A DNA stretch of 64,000 nt. Source: CAWBUW01 sp963792075. Its GTDB lineage: Bacteria > Chloroflexota > Anaerolineae > Anaerolineales > UBA4823. Below, one piece after another: positions 6,957 through 16,174 of the stretch (position 1 is the first letter of the stretch; each line of letters opens with the position of its first letter). Both the position numbers and the translations under genes were made by a program. The stretch is taken from NCBI GenBank assembly GCA_963792075.1, contig CAWBUW010000012.1, positions 806,001 to 870,000 on the forward strand, written 5' to 3'. The notes beneath the pieces are model-generated. The model did not search any database. It had not been told where the DNA came from and worked only from the letters and a program-made list of their open reading frames with translations.

Positions 6957-8072
6957 ATGGTCCAAATCGGAGAAATGCTGGATTCTTTAACGGTAGATGG
7001 GGAACTGTACGAGCGGTTGCCTGAAGGCGATGTGCGCTGTTTTGCCTGTGCGCACCGCTGCTTGATCCACCCGGGACGGCGAGGCATTTGCCAGGTGCGT
7101 TTCAACCGGGAAGGGGTATTGTACGTGCCCTGGGGGTATGTGGCTGCCTTGCAGGCAGACCCGATTGAAAAGAAGCCGTTCTTCCACGTTTTGACCGGTA
7201 GCGATGCGCTGACTTTTGGCATGCTGGGCTGCGATTTTCACTGCCAATACTGCCAGAATTGGTACACCTCCCAGGCGCTGCGCGACCCGGCCTCAGAAGA
7301 TGCTTTGGAGCTGGTGCGACGGGTGACGCCCGAGCAGATGGTGGCAACTGCCCAGAGGGCAGGCGCGCAGGTCATCGCTTCGTCTTATAACGAGCCGCTG
7401 ATCACTTCCGAATGGGCGGTAAGCATATTCAAGCAGGCGCAGCAGGCCGGGCTGAAATGTGTGTATATTTCCAACGGCAACGCTACGCCTGAGGCGCTGC
7501 GTTACTTGCGCCCTTACCTGTCAGCCTATAAAATTGATTTGAAGACCATGCAGGAAAAGCAGTACCGCCAATTGGGGGGTGTGCTGCAGCATGTGCTGGA
7601 CAGTATCCAATTGGCGCACGATCTTGGATTGTGGGTGGAGGTGGTGACGCTGGTAGTGCCGGGGTTCAACGACAGCACGGAAGAATTGATGCAGGCGGCG
7701 CGATTTATCGCCTCAGTCTCGCCGGACATCCCCTGGCACGTGACGGCTTTCCACCCAGATTATAAGATGCTGGAACCATCGCCCACTTCGGTTGCCACGC
7801 TGCTGCGCGCTGCGGAAGTAGGCGAAGAAGCCGGGCTGCGCTACGTTTATGCTGGCAATCTTCCGGGCCGGACGAAAGGCTATGAGCATACCACCTGTCC
7901 GAACTGCCACACGGTTCTGATCGAACGCACGGGTTATGTCATCCAGAGCTACCGGCTGACGGCGCAAGGTGCCTGCCCGAAGTGTGGCACAACGATTGCC
8001 GGTGTGTGGACGGACCGGCCCGAAACGGTGCGCCTGGGTGGGTGGGGCATGCCGCGCCCGGTAGGCCTTTAA
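6957..8072 (+). CDS. amrS: AmmeMemoRadiSam system radical SAM enzyme
   Basis: Radical SAM protein (371 aa) of the AmmeMemoRadiSam group, known from pairing with AMMECR1- and MEMO-domain proteins. Features in order: an N-terminal four-Cys region CFACAHRCLIHPGRRGICQV (residues ~24-44), the 4Fe-4S motif GCDFHCQYCQNW (~89-100; CxxxCxxC), SYNEPLI, and a C-terminal rubredoxin-like pair of CxxC motifs (TTCPNC and GACPKC), each about 40 residues apart. The start at 6957 follows AAAGGATGG. AMMECR1 and MEMO genes are not in the window, so the reaction is unknown here. It converges with the acetyltransferase gene, leaving only 11 nt between them. Confidence 0.92.
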   Translation: MVQIGEMLDSLTVDGELYERLPEGDVRCFACAHRCLIHPGRRGICQVRFNREGVLYVPWGYVAALQADPIEKKPFFHVLTGSDALTFGMLGCDFHCQYCQNWYTSQALRDPASEDALELVRRVTPEQMVATAQRAGAQVIASSYNEPLITSEWAVSIFKQAQQAGLKCVYISNGNATPEALRYLRPYLSAYKIDLKTMQEKQYRQLGGVLQHVLDSIQLAHDLGLWVEVVTLVVPGFNDSTEELMQAARFIASVSPDIPWHVTAFHPDYKMLEPSPTSVATLLRAAEVGEEAGLRYVYAGNLPGRTKGYEHTTCPNCHTVLIERTGYVIQSYRLTAQGACPKCGTTIAGVWTDRPETVRLGGWGMPRPVGL

Positions 8073-8083
8073 CCAGGCCTTGA

Positions 8084-9127
8084 TTACCGTCGCAGTACCG
8101 CGCGCACCACGCGGCGGTCAATCGCGCCAAAGCGGTATTTGTATTCTTCATCGCCGCGCATAAAATCGAAATATTGGCGCCCGTTCTCGTTCGCCCACTC
8201 GAGCAAATGGCCCAACAGTACCCAGCCGGGCGAAAGCTCACGGAAGCGGAAGTCCAGGCCGGAGTTATACACCCACAAATGGCCGTTGTAATCAAAGTTC
8301 AGGTAAGCGGCGGCCTTTTCACCATCGACCTCGAAGAAGGCCAACTGCAGCCAGCCTCCGCGGAAGGCAGCCTGGATCGCCAGACGCATCTGGACGCGCA
8401 TGGCTTCGGTGAGAAATTTGTCTTTTTCCGGGTCTTGCGCCATCAGGGATAGAAAAGCCTCGATCTCCGCATCCAGGGTGGTCCCATCTTCTACGATGTA
8501 CCAGCGGACAGGCTCTGGGTTTTCTGCCGCACGGCGCATCTTGCGCCGGATCTCGTGGCGCTGCTTCTTGTCTACCTGCTCGGAAAGATATTTTTCGAAG
8601 TCGCCGGGCAGATGGATGTACGGGCAGTGCTGCAGGGGTTCCTGGCTGAAGGACCAGCCATGGTGACAGGCTGTGCGCTCCAACAGCGGCAGCGTGACGG
8701 AGGTTTCCAGCAGGTTGTACCAATCGAGCACCTTCCAATCCGGCGCATCCGGGGAGGCCAGGTGCTCGGCCAGCGACTCTATGAAGGCAGCCTGCAGCTT
8801 GCTGGGGGTGATCAGATCGAGATAATCGGATATTTGGATACTGCCGAGCAGCATCAGGGCTGGCTCGCCCTGCCGGTTGGGAGCGAAAAAGAGTGGGGCA
8901 ATCCCACCTAACTGCCCATCGGGCAGGCGGCCGGCTGCCACGTACAATTCCCCTTGCTGCCATTCGCCGCCGCCTAGGGTCTGCCACCAGGTGGACAGGT
9001 ATTCGTGACGCAAAAACGGCACGTTGCTTGCACTGTGTAAGAGCAGTGTGTTCCATTCATCAGAAAGCGCCTGGAATGCAGGGAAGGTACGAATGATTTC
9101 GATTTGCAGCTTATCCATAACTCGCAT
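8084..9127 (-). CDS. GNAT-fold acyltransferase, BioF2/CelD-like
   Basis: Protein of 347 aa with the FemAB/CelD-like double GNAT layout: N-terminal FPAFQALSDEWNTL and a central basic helix KKQRHEIRRKMRRAAE (about residues 193-208), followed by the AAAYLNFDYNGHLWVYNSG core. Such enzymes transfer acyl groups in envelope or polysaccharide pathways; the substrate is unknown. The start may be ATG 9127 or 9118. A TATACT box lies 6 nt before 9127, so the transcript would be leaderless with 9127 as its first codon. It shares the 21-bp divergent region with the next gene. Confidence 0.82.
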   Translation of the reverse strand: MRVMDKLQIEIIRTFPAFQALSDEWNTLLLHSASNVPFLRHEYLSTWWQTLGGGEWQQGELYVAAGRLPDGQLGGIAPLFFAPNRQGEPALMLLGSIQISDYLDLITPSKLQAAFIESLAEHLASPDAPDWKVLDWYNLLETSVTLPLLERTACHHGWSFSQEPLQHCPYIHLPGDFEKYLSEQVDKKQRHEIRRKMRRAAENPEPVRWYIVEDGTTLDAEIEAFLSLMAQDPEKDKFLTEAMRVQMRLAIQAAFRGGWLQLAFFEVDGEKAAAYLNFDYNGHLWVYNSGLDFRFRELSPGWVLLGHLLEWANENGRQYFDFMRGDEEYKYRFGAIDRRVVRAVLRR

Positions 9128-9133
9128 TTTACC

Positions 9134-9141
9134 AGTATAAT
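9134..9141. promoter_or_regulatory. Symmetric bidirectional -10 element AGTATAAT
   Basis: Plus strand reads TATAAT at 9136-9141, 7 nt before ATG 9149. The minus strand reads TATACT at 9139-9134, 6 nt before ATG 9127. One overlapping element thus appears to start two divergent leaderless transcripts. Confidence 0.65.
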
Positions 9142-9148
9142 CCAGATT

Positions 9149-11563
9149 ATGTCTGTTTCACTTGACCTGAACTTCTTACCCATGGTGCGCCAGAATGGCC
9201 AGGATCAGCCGGAGTGGCCTGGTTTGTATGTGGCAACGCCGCCGCGCGGCGCGGCGCGCGGGCGAGATGCTGATCTATTGGCCGTGTACCTCACGGTGGT
9301 GGGCACGGCGCCCTTGCCCGCGGACCAGCTCAAACAACTGCTGCCCCGCCTGGCACAAGTGTATTACCGCACACATGGGACGGTGACCGCAGCCTTGAAA
9401 GCGGTCGTGGACGAATTGAACCAGTACCTGCTGGAACGGAACCTGCGCGCTTCGAACACCGGCCGGCAGGGTGTGGGGTTGCTCACCCAGGCCGTTCTGC
9501 GTGGGGATATGCTCTTCCTGGCGCACAGCGGCCCGGTGCAGACCTACCTGATCAAGCCCGAGGCGACCACGGTGATGGTGGATGAGGTCGGTGGTGGGCG
9601 CGGACTGGGCGTCAGCCGGACTGCGGCGGTGCGCTTTTTCCACACTGAGCTGCAACCTGGCGACCATATGTTGTTCAGCCACCGGCCCGCTGTCGATTGG
9701 AATGTGGACACAGTGCGCTGCCAGCCCAACCAGGGCATTGACGGCCTGCGGCGGGGCCTGTTGGGCCGGGCCGGGCCAGATCTGAGTGCCGTGCTGGTAC
9801 AGGTGCTTGGCGGCAGCGGCAAGCTGCGCCTGCTGCGCTTGAAGGCGCCGCCGCCCGATATGGCCCATCCGACCGCACCTGCCGGCCCTTTGCCTACCGC
9901 AGGCAACGCAGCCAGCAGCGAGACACCCCAGCCGCCGCTGGCGGGTGAAATGGATTTGCCCAATGGATGGTCTACCTTGCCAGAGGCCGCCGCGACTGCC
10001 TCGGCTCCCGCGGAAGCACAGCCGCCTCCTGCCAGCGCCTCGCTGCAAGACCTGAACCTGGAACCCTCTGCTGAAGACGCTGTAGCTGGCGCTGCTACCA
10101 CTGCTGGTGTTGCTGATGTTGCTAATGCTGCTGGCGTATTGCCAGGACCTGTGCTTGCAGCCGCTGCTCCGATGCAGGCCCCTGCTGCTCCAGTGCGGGC
10201 CTCCGCAGTGCCTGCGCGTGCGCTACGAGTACCCCCCCGGCCGAAACAGGATCCGCGCCAGGCACTCCGGCCTATACTGCGCGGTTTGGAGTTTGTCTCG
10301 CAGGTGATTGGGCGCGCCATGGGGAATTTCTTGGGTGCGCTCAGCACGGTGATGAAGCGTATCCTGCCCGACGAAACCTTGCTGAACATCTCTCCAACCA
10401 TGATGATTTTCCTGGCAGTATTGGTGCCGGTCGCGATCAGCATATTGGGTGGGTTGATGTATTTACAGCGCGGACAGACGATGCAGCATGAAGATTATGT
10501 GCAAAAAGCCCGAGTTGCCATTGAACGCGCCGAGGCTGCAGAGTCGCCGGATGAACAACGGGCAAATTGGCGCCTGGCCCTGCAAATGTTGGACGATGCC
10601 GAGTTCTATAAGACATCAACCCAATCTCAGGCCTTGCGCAAGCTGGCTCAGGGTACTCTGGATGGCCTGGATGGCGCCGAACGATTGGCTTTCCAACCCG
10701 CGCTGCTGCCCGGCCTGGGCGAGACAATTCAGATTACGCGCATGGCGGCCCAAGCAGGAGAATTATACATGTTGGACGCCCCCAGCGGTATGATCTTGCG
10801 GGCGATTTGGGTCGGCGGCGCGTTTGAGTTGGACCGCTCCTTTACCTGCGGGCCAGTGTCTGATCCAGTGCCGGTTGGCCCGTTGATTGACCTGGTGGCG
10901 CTGCCGCGTGGGAACGATCAGGGGGCCGCGATTGCGGCCATGGATGCGAACGGCAGCTTGTTGTATTGTATCCCAGGTGAAATGCCAGAAGTGGTGCAGT
11001 TAGCGCCGCCGCCCATGAATTTCCAAACACCCAAGAGCCTGGCCTTGAGTGCGGGTGATTTGTATGTGCTTGACCCGGGTAACAACGGCGTGTGGATTTA
11101 CCGGAATATGGATTTCTCCCAGCAGCCGCACTTGTTCTTTGAAAACCAGGTGCCCTACATGCAGGATGTGGTGGACCTGGCGGTAAACAACGATGATTTG
11201 TACCTGCTGCATTCAGATGGCCGCCAGACCATGTGCTACTTAAGCAGCTATGAAGCCTCGCCTACGCGGTGTGATGACCCGGCCAATTATATCGACGCAC
11301 GCCCTGGGCGCGAAAGCGGGCCCATTATACCGGATTCGTTGTTTGACCAGATCTATTTTGCCCCGCCGCCCGATCCATCGCTGTACCTGCTTGATCCGGC
11401 CAACCAGGCGGTCTTCCATTTCAGCTTGCGGTTGAACTTTCAGCGCCAGTATCGCAGCTCCACTGCACTGCCTGCGGGACCGGTCTCAGCATTCACGTTC
11501 AGCCCGGACCGGCTGCTCTTCCTGGCAATAAAAAACCAGGTTTTTTTCGCCGCACTGCCCTGA
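9149..11563 (+). CDS. Membrane protein with degenerate PP2C-like domain and extracytoplasmic C-terminus
   Basis: Protein of 804 aa. Residues ~1-225 follow the strand order of PPM/PP2C phosphatases (GVGLLTQAVLRGDMLFLAHS, LQPGDHMLFSHR, DLSAVLVQVLGG), but the metal-binding Asp residues of the DG and GDS motifs are absent (HSGPVQTYL). It is therefore a probable pseudophosphatase. An Ala/Pro-rich linker (~240-375) and a single transmembrane helix near residues 416-438 follow. The C-terminal part (~440-804) has repeated short beta segments (GELYMLDAPSG, GDLYVLDPGNNGVWIY, DDLYLLHSDGR) that suggest a beta-propeller outside the membrane. It is next to a PP2C phosphatase and an FHA protein, so a role in Ser/Thr phosphosignalling is inferred. 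Confidence 0.75.
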   Translation: MSVSLDLNFLPMVRQNGQDQPEWPGLYVATPPRGAARGRDADLLAVYLTVVGTAPLPADQLKQLLPRLAQVYYRTHGTVTAALKAVVDELNQYLLERNLRASNTGRQGVGLLTQAVLRGDMLFLAHSGPVQTYLIKPEATTVMVDEVGGGRGLGVSRTAAVRFFHTELQPGDHMLFSHRPAVDWNVDTVRCQPNQGIDGLRRGLLGRAGPDLSAVLVQVLGGSGKLRLLRLKAPPPDMAHPTAPAGPLPTAGNAASSETPQPPLAGEMDLPNGWSTLPEAAATASAPAEAQPPPASASLQDLNLEPSAEDAVAGAATTAGVADVANAAGVLPGPVLAAAAPMQAPAAPVRASAVPARALRVPPRPKQDPRQALRPILRGLEFVSQVIGRAMGNFLGALSTVMKRILPDETLLNISPTMMIFLAVLVPVAISILGGLMYLQRGQTMQHEDYVQKARVAIERAEAAESPDEQRANWRLALQMLDDAEFYKTSTQSQALRKLAQGTLDGLDGAERLAFQPALLPGLGETIQITRMAAQAGELYMLDAPSGMILRAIWVGGAFELDRSFTCGPVSDPVPVGPLIDLVALPRGNDQGAAIAAMDANGSLLYCIPGEMPEVVQLAPPPMNFQTPKSLALSAGDLYVLDPGNNGVWIYRNMDFSQQPHLFFENQVPYMQDVVDLAVNNDDLYLLHSDGRQTMCYLSSYEASPTRCDDPANYIDARPGRESGPIIPDSLFDQIYFAPPPDPSLYLLDPANQAVFHFSLRLNFQRQYRSSTALPAGPVSAFTFSPDRLLFLAIKNQVFFAALP

Positions 11564-11570
11564 TTAAAAT

Positions 11571-11613
11571 AAGCAGTCGTCATTCGACGCGAAGCGTCGA
11601 ATGACGACTGCTT
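11571..11613. repeat. Perfect hairpin, 20-bp arms, GCGAAGC tip
   Basis: Arms 11571-11590 and 11594-11613, loop GAA. It sits between two convergent genes; the flanking T/A-rich DNA may help termination. GATTA occurs on both sides (11562-11566 and 11621-11625), a possible short duplication. Confidence 0.92.
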
Positions 11614-11623
11614 TAAATAAAGA

Positions 11624-12889
11624 TTAGGGAGACGGCGGCGTTAACTGATGCGCTGTGGCGGTGCCAGGCTGCAAGGTATTGGTGGGCCAGGGGGTATCGG
11701 TCAGGGTGGGGGTGCTCAGCGTGTCTGTGGTGGGTGTTATCACGGTTGGCATGGGTGTATCGCTTGGGAAAACGATCGCAGGGGGTGTCACCACAGATAC
11801 GGTGGGGGTCGGGGTTCCCGCGGCTCCCCACGGGATGCGTACGACGCCGGTGCTGGACAGGTACCAGAACAGCGCCGCGCTGAGCAACAGGATCACCGCT
11901 ATGACCACAGTTGCAGCCAGGCAAGAGAAGGCAGCCAACCTTTTGGACTTACGGCTGGCAGGTTTCACGGGCACTGTAGGGGCAGTTGAAGCGACGGGAA
12001 TGGAAAAGGCGGTGGGTGCGGAGGCTTGTATCTGCGTTTGAGTGTTGGAGGGGGGCGTAAAAACGGTTTTCGTTTCTGCCTGGTCAGGGAATTCCACCAC
12101 GATGATGGTGATGTTATCGTGACCGCCCCTTTGGTTGGCCAACGCAACGAGCGCCTGGGGTGCTCGCTCACGCGTTTCAGTCTGTACGGCTTTCAAGATT
12201 TCTTCCGGCGCAACCAGGTCGGACAGCCCATCGCTGCACGATACCAGATAGTCGCCGGGCTGCAGGCGCAGCCCCTGGTTGGCAAGCGACTGTTCGGCTG
12301 TCTCTGCAGGATCGAGCTTGAGACGAAAATCAACTTCGGGCAATTCCTGTGAACCCAGGTAACGGCGGATCACATGTTGGTTGGGGTGGTTGCGCGCTTG
12401 CTCAGGGGTCAAGACGCCGTAATCCAGCGCTTCTTGAATCCAGGTATGGTCAATGGAGAGCTTGCGAATGGTGTCGCCGCGCAATAAGTACATCGGTGAA
12501 TCGCCCACGTAAGCCATGAACAGGCGATCGCCGATCACCCAGGCGCAAACACAGGTCGCACCCATCCCTTTGTGCTCAGAGTCCTGTTCGGCCTGGTCGC
12601 GTATCGCCTGGCTGGCAGCCTGGATACCCTGGCGCAGAGTCTCCAGGGGCTGGTCCCCCTTGCTGCTGGCAATCGCCCGGCGGATGGTTTCGACTGCAAG
12701 TTCGGCCGCGACCTCGCCCGCCTTGTGGCCGCCAATGCCATCGCATATGACGGTAAACACAACCGGTGTAGGGTCATCGGCTCCCAGTTGAAAGGCATAT
12801 ACACCATAACGATCTTCATTATTTTTGCCGCGCATGCCTTCATGTGTGGCCGTAGAGACAGGCAGGTGGAAGCATTCAGCAGGGATCAT
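11624..12889 (-). CDS. PP2C-type Ser/Thr protein phosphatase with membrane anchor
   Basis: Metal-dependent protein phosphatase (421 aa) with all PPM motifs: GKNNEDRYGVY, VICDGIGGHKAGE, GMGATCVCAW, AYVGDSPMYLLRG, SCSDGLSDLV and GGHDNITIIVVEF (catalytic domain ~10-255). A linker and one transmembrane helix (about 320-340, VVIAVILLLSAALFWYL) follow, with a Thr/Pro-rich tail that would be outside the cell. The start codon overlaps the stop of the FHA gene (ATGA), showing translational coupling. It should reverse Ser/Thr phosphorylation recognised by the FHA partner; no kinase gene is in the window. Confidence 0.93.
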   Translation of the reverse strand: MIPAECFHLPVSTATHEGMRGKNNEDRYGVYAFQLGADDPTPVVFTVICDGIGGHKAGEVAAELAVETIRRAIASSKGDQPLETLRQGIQAASQAIRDQAEQDSEHKGMGATCVCAWVIGDRLFMAYVGDSPMYLLRGDTIRKLSIDHTWIQEALDYGVLTPEQARNHPNQHVIRRYLGSQELPEVDFRLKLDPAETAEQSLANQGLRLQPGDYLVSCSDGLSDLVAPEEILKAVQTETRERAPQALVALANQRGGHDNITIIVVEFPDQAETKTVFTPPSNTQTQIQASAPTAFSIPVASTAPTVPVKPASRKSKRLAAFSCLAATVVIAVILLLSAALFWYLSSTGVVRIPWGAAGTPTPTVSVVTPPAIVFPSDTPMPTVITPTTDTLSTPTLTDTPWPTNTLQPGTATAHQLTPPSP

Positions 12890-15090
12890 AGTCCATCCGT
12901 AGGTAGGGTAGGTTTTTCTTGTTCCCCAGCTTTAGGACTGGGGCTGGGAGGAAAGGTTGTATACAGGGCTTTCAGACTTTGTGGAAGCATAGGGTAAGGG
13001 GTGATAGCCGGTTTACGTGTGTGCCCAGGGCTGCGCAGGGTGAAGCGGAACCCCACGTGCCCAAAGTGGATCAGATCGCCATGTTGCAGGAGAACGCCTT
13101 GTTCTGGGACAGGGGTGAAATTGAGCCAGGTGCCGGCGGTAGAGCCGGCATCCTGCAGGCGGAAACTGCCTCCTTCCCGCTGCAGTGTGGCGTGAAGCGC
13201 TTCTACAGTCGGTTCGTTGAGGATCAACGTGGCCTGTCCAGCGCTGTGCCCAATGATGATTTTCTCGGCAGATAATGCCAGCGGCGCCTCTGGGGCGGAC
13301 TCTTCGCTGGCTGGCAGTGGCTCCAGGAAAACCTCGCTGCGCTTGTTCTCCACATGAGGGGAGGACCACTTCAAGGCCGGGATTACCGGGATGTGCAGTT
13401 GGGTGGGTAGGGCCCAACGCCGGTGGCTGCTGGCCGGAGGCTGGGGGATGTTCACGGGTTGGGTCACGGGGTCCAGGTGACGGGAGGCCTGGCTTTTGCG
13501 ACTGGTGGAGATGGTCTTGACCTGTCCGACCGGTCCGCCCAGCGCGCCACGAAGCGGACGAGTATTGGCCCGGCTCAGGCTGGCGCGCTGGCCTTCCGGC
13601 CGGCCAAACACGCGTGGGCGAATGCGCCCGCCAATCACCAGCACCAAAGCCAGGACGATGCCAGCCAGCCCAACGGTGACGGCGGTCAAGATCAAGCTGC
13701 GGGTTGAAATCATGCCAAAACGGTTTCGGCTGCCTGTCTGGACGGTAACCAGCACCGGGAGCTCGACAGTGCTGCTGGTCAGACCCAGGTTGTCAGTCAC
13801 TTCCACGCGCAGCAGGATTTGCTGGGTCTGGGTGATGCTCTGCAAATTCCAGGTAAATTGATCGAACGGGGGCTGGGTGTGTTCAACAGCCAGGACTCCG
13901 TTCACATACAAAGCGGAGCGCTGTAAGGGCCGGGTGCGGCCGTCGGGGAACTCGACCAGGATTTGCAGGGCTTGTTCCGCCGGCACCAGGCGATCCGCCG
14001 GAGGGATGGTGGTGGCTTGCAGCATTGGGTCGCTTGTGGGGATCACCGCGAGGGTGCGCAGAATTTCAGTCGGTGCAGCGACGAAAACCGGATTGGGTGG
14101 CCGGACGTCGAACTGCACCAGCTTATCGGGTGTAAGCAGGCTGGCCTCGGCGGTGTTGATTTCCACCTTGACCGGGAATGCACCGGTTGTGGTAATGGCT
14201 GAAGTATAGCTCAGGTTGTAGATCGCCCGCATAGGTCGCAAGTATTCTTCCAGGTCAGGGAAGGGTTCCGTGCCGGAGAAGAAGAAGTAGCTGCCTGAGG
14301 TCTGGGCTGCGATGTCTTGCAGCAGGGTGGCCTGGACGGAATCCTGGTATTCTGGCGCGCCCACCATCCAGATGTTGATGTGTGTGCCTTCTTGTTGGGC
14401 GCGCCCGGCGAGGGATTGTAATCCAACGGAAGCCTCGACACCTAGTGGCGGGGTGATGAATAACACCATGCGATCCATACCGGGTTGCGGCGAAGGATCG
14501 GCGGCGATATCCAGCGCGCGGCTGAGTAGCTGCAGGTTGGGGGTTGCCTGGCGCGTATCCGGTTGGAAACTCTGTAACGCTTGCAGCCACTCTGCCTGGC
14601 TGGCGCTGTGGACCAACTCTGGGCCGCCGGAGATGGTCAGGCTGAGATCGTCTCCCGATTCGGGGACCCACTGCCAGCCCTGCAGTCCCTCGGCCACGTA
14701 CTCATATCGTGACATTCCCAGGCCGTCGCGCACGCCAAAGGATGGCCCCAGGGTGATGGCGGTAACGAACTGCACCCCAACCTTTGTTTGGCGGAATTCA
14801 GCGGGTGGGATACGCCGGTTGTTTTCGAGGATGGTGACCTGGCCCCCTTCGACGCCGGCGATGAATTCCCCATTGGCTGCGTGCAGGTCGAGATAGAGCT
14901 GCACTTGGGGGAATTCACTCGTATCCAGTGCGGATATTCGTGCGGTGGCGGCGGCTTGCGCCGCTGCACGCTGGGTGTGGCCGGCGAAAGCCAGGCAAAG
15001 TATGAGGATCAGCGTGCCTGAACAGGCCGCCAGCAAGAAACGGAATGGCGACTGTTTCAACTGGGCATCCCCAGGCGGCAGATCGTGCAT
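12886..15090 (-). CDS. vWA-like and FHA-domain membrane protein
   Basis: Protein of 734 aa. An N-terminal signal/transmembrane segment (~15-38) is followed by an extracytoplasmic region with a vWA-like Rossmann part (MDRMVLFITPPLG near residue 203 to ~293) and Ig-like strands. A second transmembrane helix lies at ~463-487 and a cytoplasmic FHA domain at about 609-690 (IIIGHSAGQATLILNEPTVE, GSTAGTWLNF, LLQHGDLIHFGHVGFRF). FHA domains bind phosphothreonine, so this protein probably relays outside information to phosphoproteins handled by the coupled phosphatase. The start at 15090 follows a TACAAT box by 6 nt, indicating a leaderless message. Confidence 0.85.
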   Translation of the reverse strand: MHDLPPGDAQLKQSPFRFLLAACSGTLILILCLAFAGHTQRAAAQAAATARISALDTSEFPQVQLYLDLHAANGEFIAGVEGGQVTILENNRRIPPAEFRQTKVGVQFVTAITLGPSFGVRDGLGMSRYEYVAEGLQGWQWVPESGDDLSLTISGGPELVHSASQAEWLQALQSFQPDTRQATPNLQLLSRALDIAADPSPQPGMDRMVLFITPPLGVEASVGLQSLAGRAQQEGTHINIWMVGAPEYQDSVQATLLQDIAAQTSGSYFFFSGTEPFPDLEEYLRPMRAIYNLSYTSAITTTGAFPVKVEINTAEASLLTPDKLVQFDVRPPNPVFVAAPTEILRTLAVIPTSDPMLQATTIPPADRLVPAEQALQILVEFPDGRTRPLQRSALYVNGVLAVEHTQPPFDQFTWNLQSITQTQQILLRVEVTDNLGLTSSTVELPVLVTVQTGSRNRFGMISTRSLILTAVTVGLAGIVLALVLVIGGRIRPRVFGRPEGQRASLSRANTRPLRGALGGPVGQVKTISTSRKSQASRHLDPVTQPVNIPQPPASSHRRWALPTQLHIPVIPALKWSSPHVENKRSEVFLEPLPASEESAPEAPLALSAEKIIIGHSAGQATLILNEPTVEALHATLQREGGSFRLQDAGSTAGTWLNFTPVPEQGVLLQHGDLIHFGHVGFRFTLRSPGHTRKPAITPYPMLPQSLKALYTTFPPSPSPKAGEQEKPTLPTDGL

Positions 15091-15096
15091 ATTTAG

Positions 15097-15102
15097 ATTG
15101 TA
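15097..15102 (-). promoter_or_regulatory. -10 box TACAAT, leaderless start
   Basis: Minus-strand TACAAT ends 6 nt before the ATG at 15090 and no ribosome-binding site is seen, so transcription should begin at or next to the start codon. Confidence 0.55.
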
Positions 15103-15136
15103 GCACAAATGAAATAGAGATAGGATGTGTGTTGTT

Positions 15137-15176
15137 TGGGGTATGCGTGGACGGCTTTGTGTCCACGCATACCCCA
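15137..15176. repeat. Perfect hairpin, 16-bp arms
   Basis: Arms TGGGGTATGCGTGGAC (15137-15152) and complement (15161-15176), 8-nt loop GGCTTTGT. The arm is related to those at 18527, 18648 and 32398. It follows the membrane-protein gene upstream of the FHA gene promoter. Confidence 0.88.
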
Positions 15177-15190
15177 CCCCCCCGATAGGA

Positions 15191-16150
15191 TTAGAAAGAT
15201 TCTGGAGGTGCGGCTGCTGGGACTGGCACTACCGGTGACAGGCGAGTCAGGCGCAGGTAGGTCAATGTCCAGGCTGAGGTGGTGTAGGCAGTGGTGATGC
15301 CGCCCAACACCAGCAAAAACGGGAACAATACAGCAAAGCACACGAGTGAGATAATGACCCCCGCGCCTAGGGCCTGTCCGGTACCCAGCGCTATGCCCGT
15401 AATGGCCGGGATCATGACCGCAAACAAGGGCATGAATACGATCATGCCGATTACGATCCCAATCACACCCAGGATAAGTGCCATCACGAGGTATACGACG
15501 GCATTTCGTTTCATCACATCCCAGGCTTTCCGCAGTGCATCGCCGATCGAGGACCCCTCGATGATCATCGAAATGTTTGCCTGTTCAAGCCAGATGCTGA
15601 TCACCCAGGAAATGGGCACCAGCAGGCAGATAAAGGGGATCAGGCAAAGCAGGCCAATCCCAAGAGTCAGGATGCTCAAGCCAATCATCGGCAGGAGCAT
15701 GATCAGAAAAATGATCCCAACTACCAGGCCGGCCAGCAGGTTGAGCCAGAAGACACGCCAGAACAACGGCCCCCGGGTCTGCAGCAGCTCCGCAAAGGTC
15801 AGGCTGGAAGCGCCCTGGTCGCCTTTGACCGTCCCATTCACCAGGCCGAGACGACCGATCGTGCCGACGTAGTTGGCGATGAAGATCATCAATAAAATGA
15901 AGAGTACCAGGACAATGATCCCCACCACAATCATCCAGGGTTGGAGATTATCGAAAAAGCGCTGCACCTCCGACGGCAAGGTGAAACCATTGCCGTTGGA
16001 GCCGTTGCCGCCACCGCCGTTGTTCCCACCCCCATTGCTGCTCCCGCCGCCGCGGCTGCAGGAAGCCAGGATGCCAAAGACCCACAGGATCTTGAATTTC
16101 CAGATGATTTGCCAGGCTTTGGATAGTACTTCGCCATAATTGAAGTTCAT
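15191..16150 (-). CDS. Multi-pass membrane protein of unknown function
   Basis: Hydrophobic protein of 319 aa. The start MNFNYGEVLSKAWQIIWKFK is preceded by AAGGAG. A low-complexity Gly/Asn/Ser stretch occupies ~residues 30-55, then about six transmembrane segments follow, with a conserved-looking cytoplasmic loop GSSIGDALRKAWDVMKRNAV. This N-terminal helix plus 'DALRKAWDVMKRN' loop resembles membrane proteins related to the glycerophosphodiester phosphodiesterase membrane domain, for which no enzyme activity is established. No partner gene suggests a function. Confidence 0.75.
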   Translation of the reverse strand: MNFNYGEVLSKAWQIIWKFKILWVFGILASCSRGGGSSNGGGNNGGGGNGSNGNGFTLPSEVQRFFDNLQPWMIVVGIIVLVLFILLMIFIANYVGTIGRLGLVNGTVKGDQGASSLTFAELLQTRGPLFWRVFWLNLLAGLVVGIIFLIMLLPMIGLSILTLGIGLLCLIPFICLLVPISWVISIWLEQANISMIIEGSSIGDALRKAWDVMKRNAVVYLVMALILGVIGIVIGMIVFMPLFAVMIPAITGIALGTGQALGAGVIISLVCFAVLFPFLLVLGGITTAYTTSAWTLTYLRLTRLSPVVPVPAAAPPESF

Positions 16151-16174
16151 ATCAGTTCTCCTTTTTACGATTGG

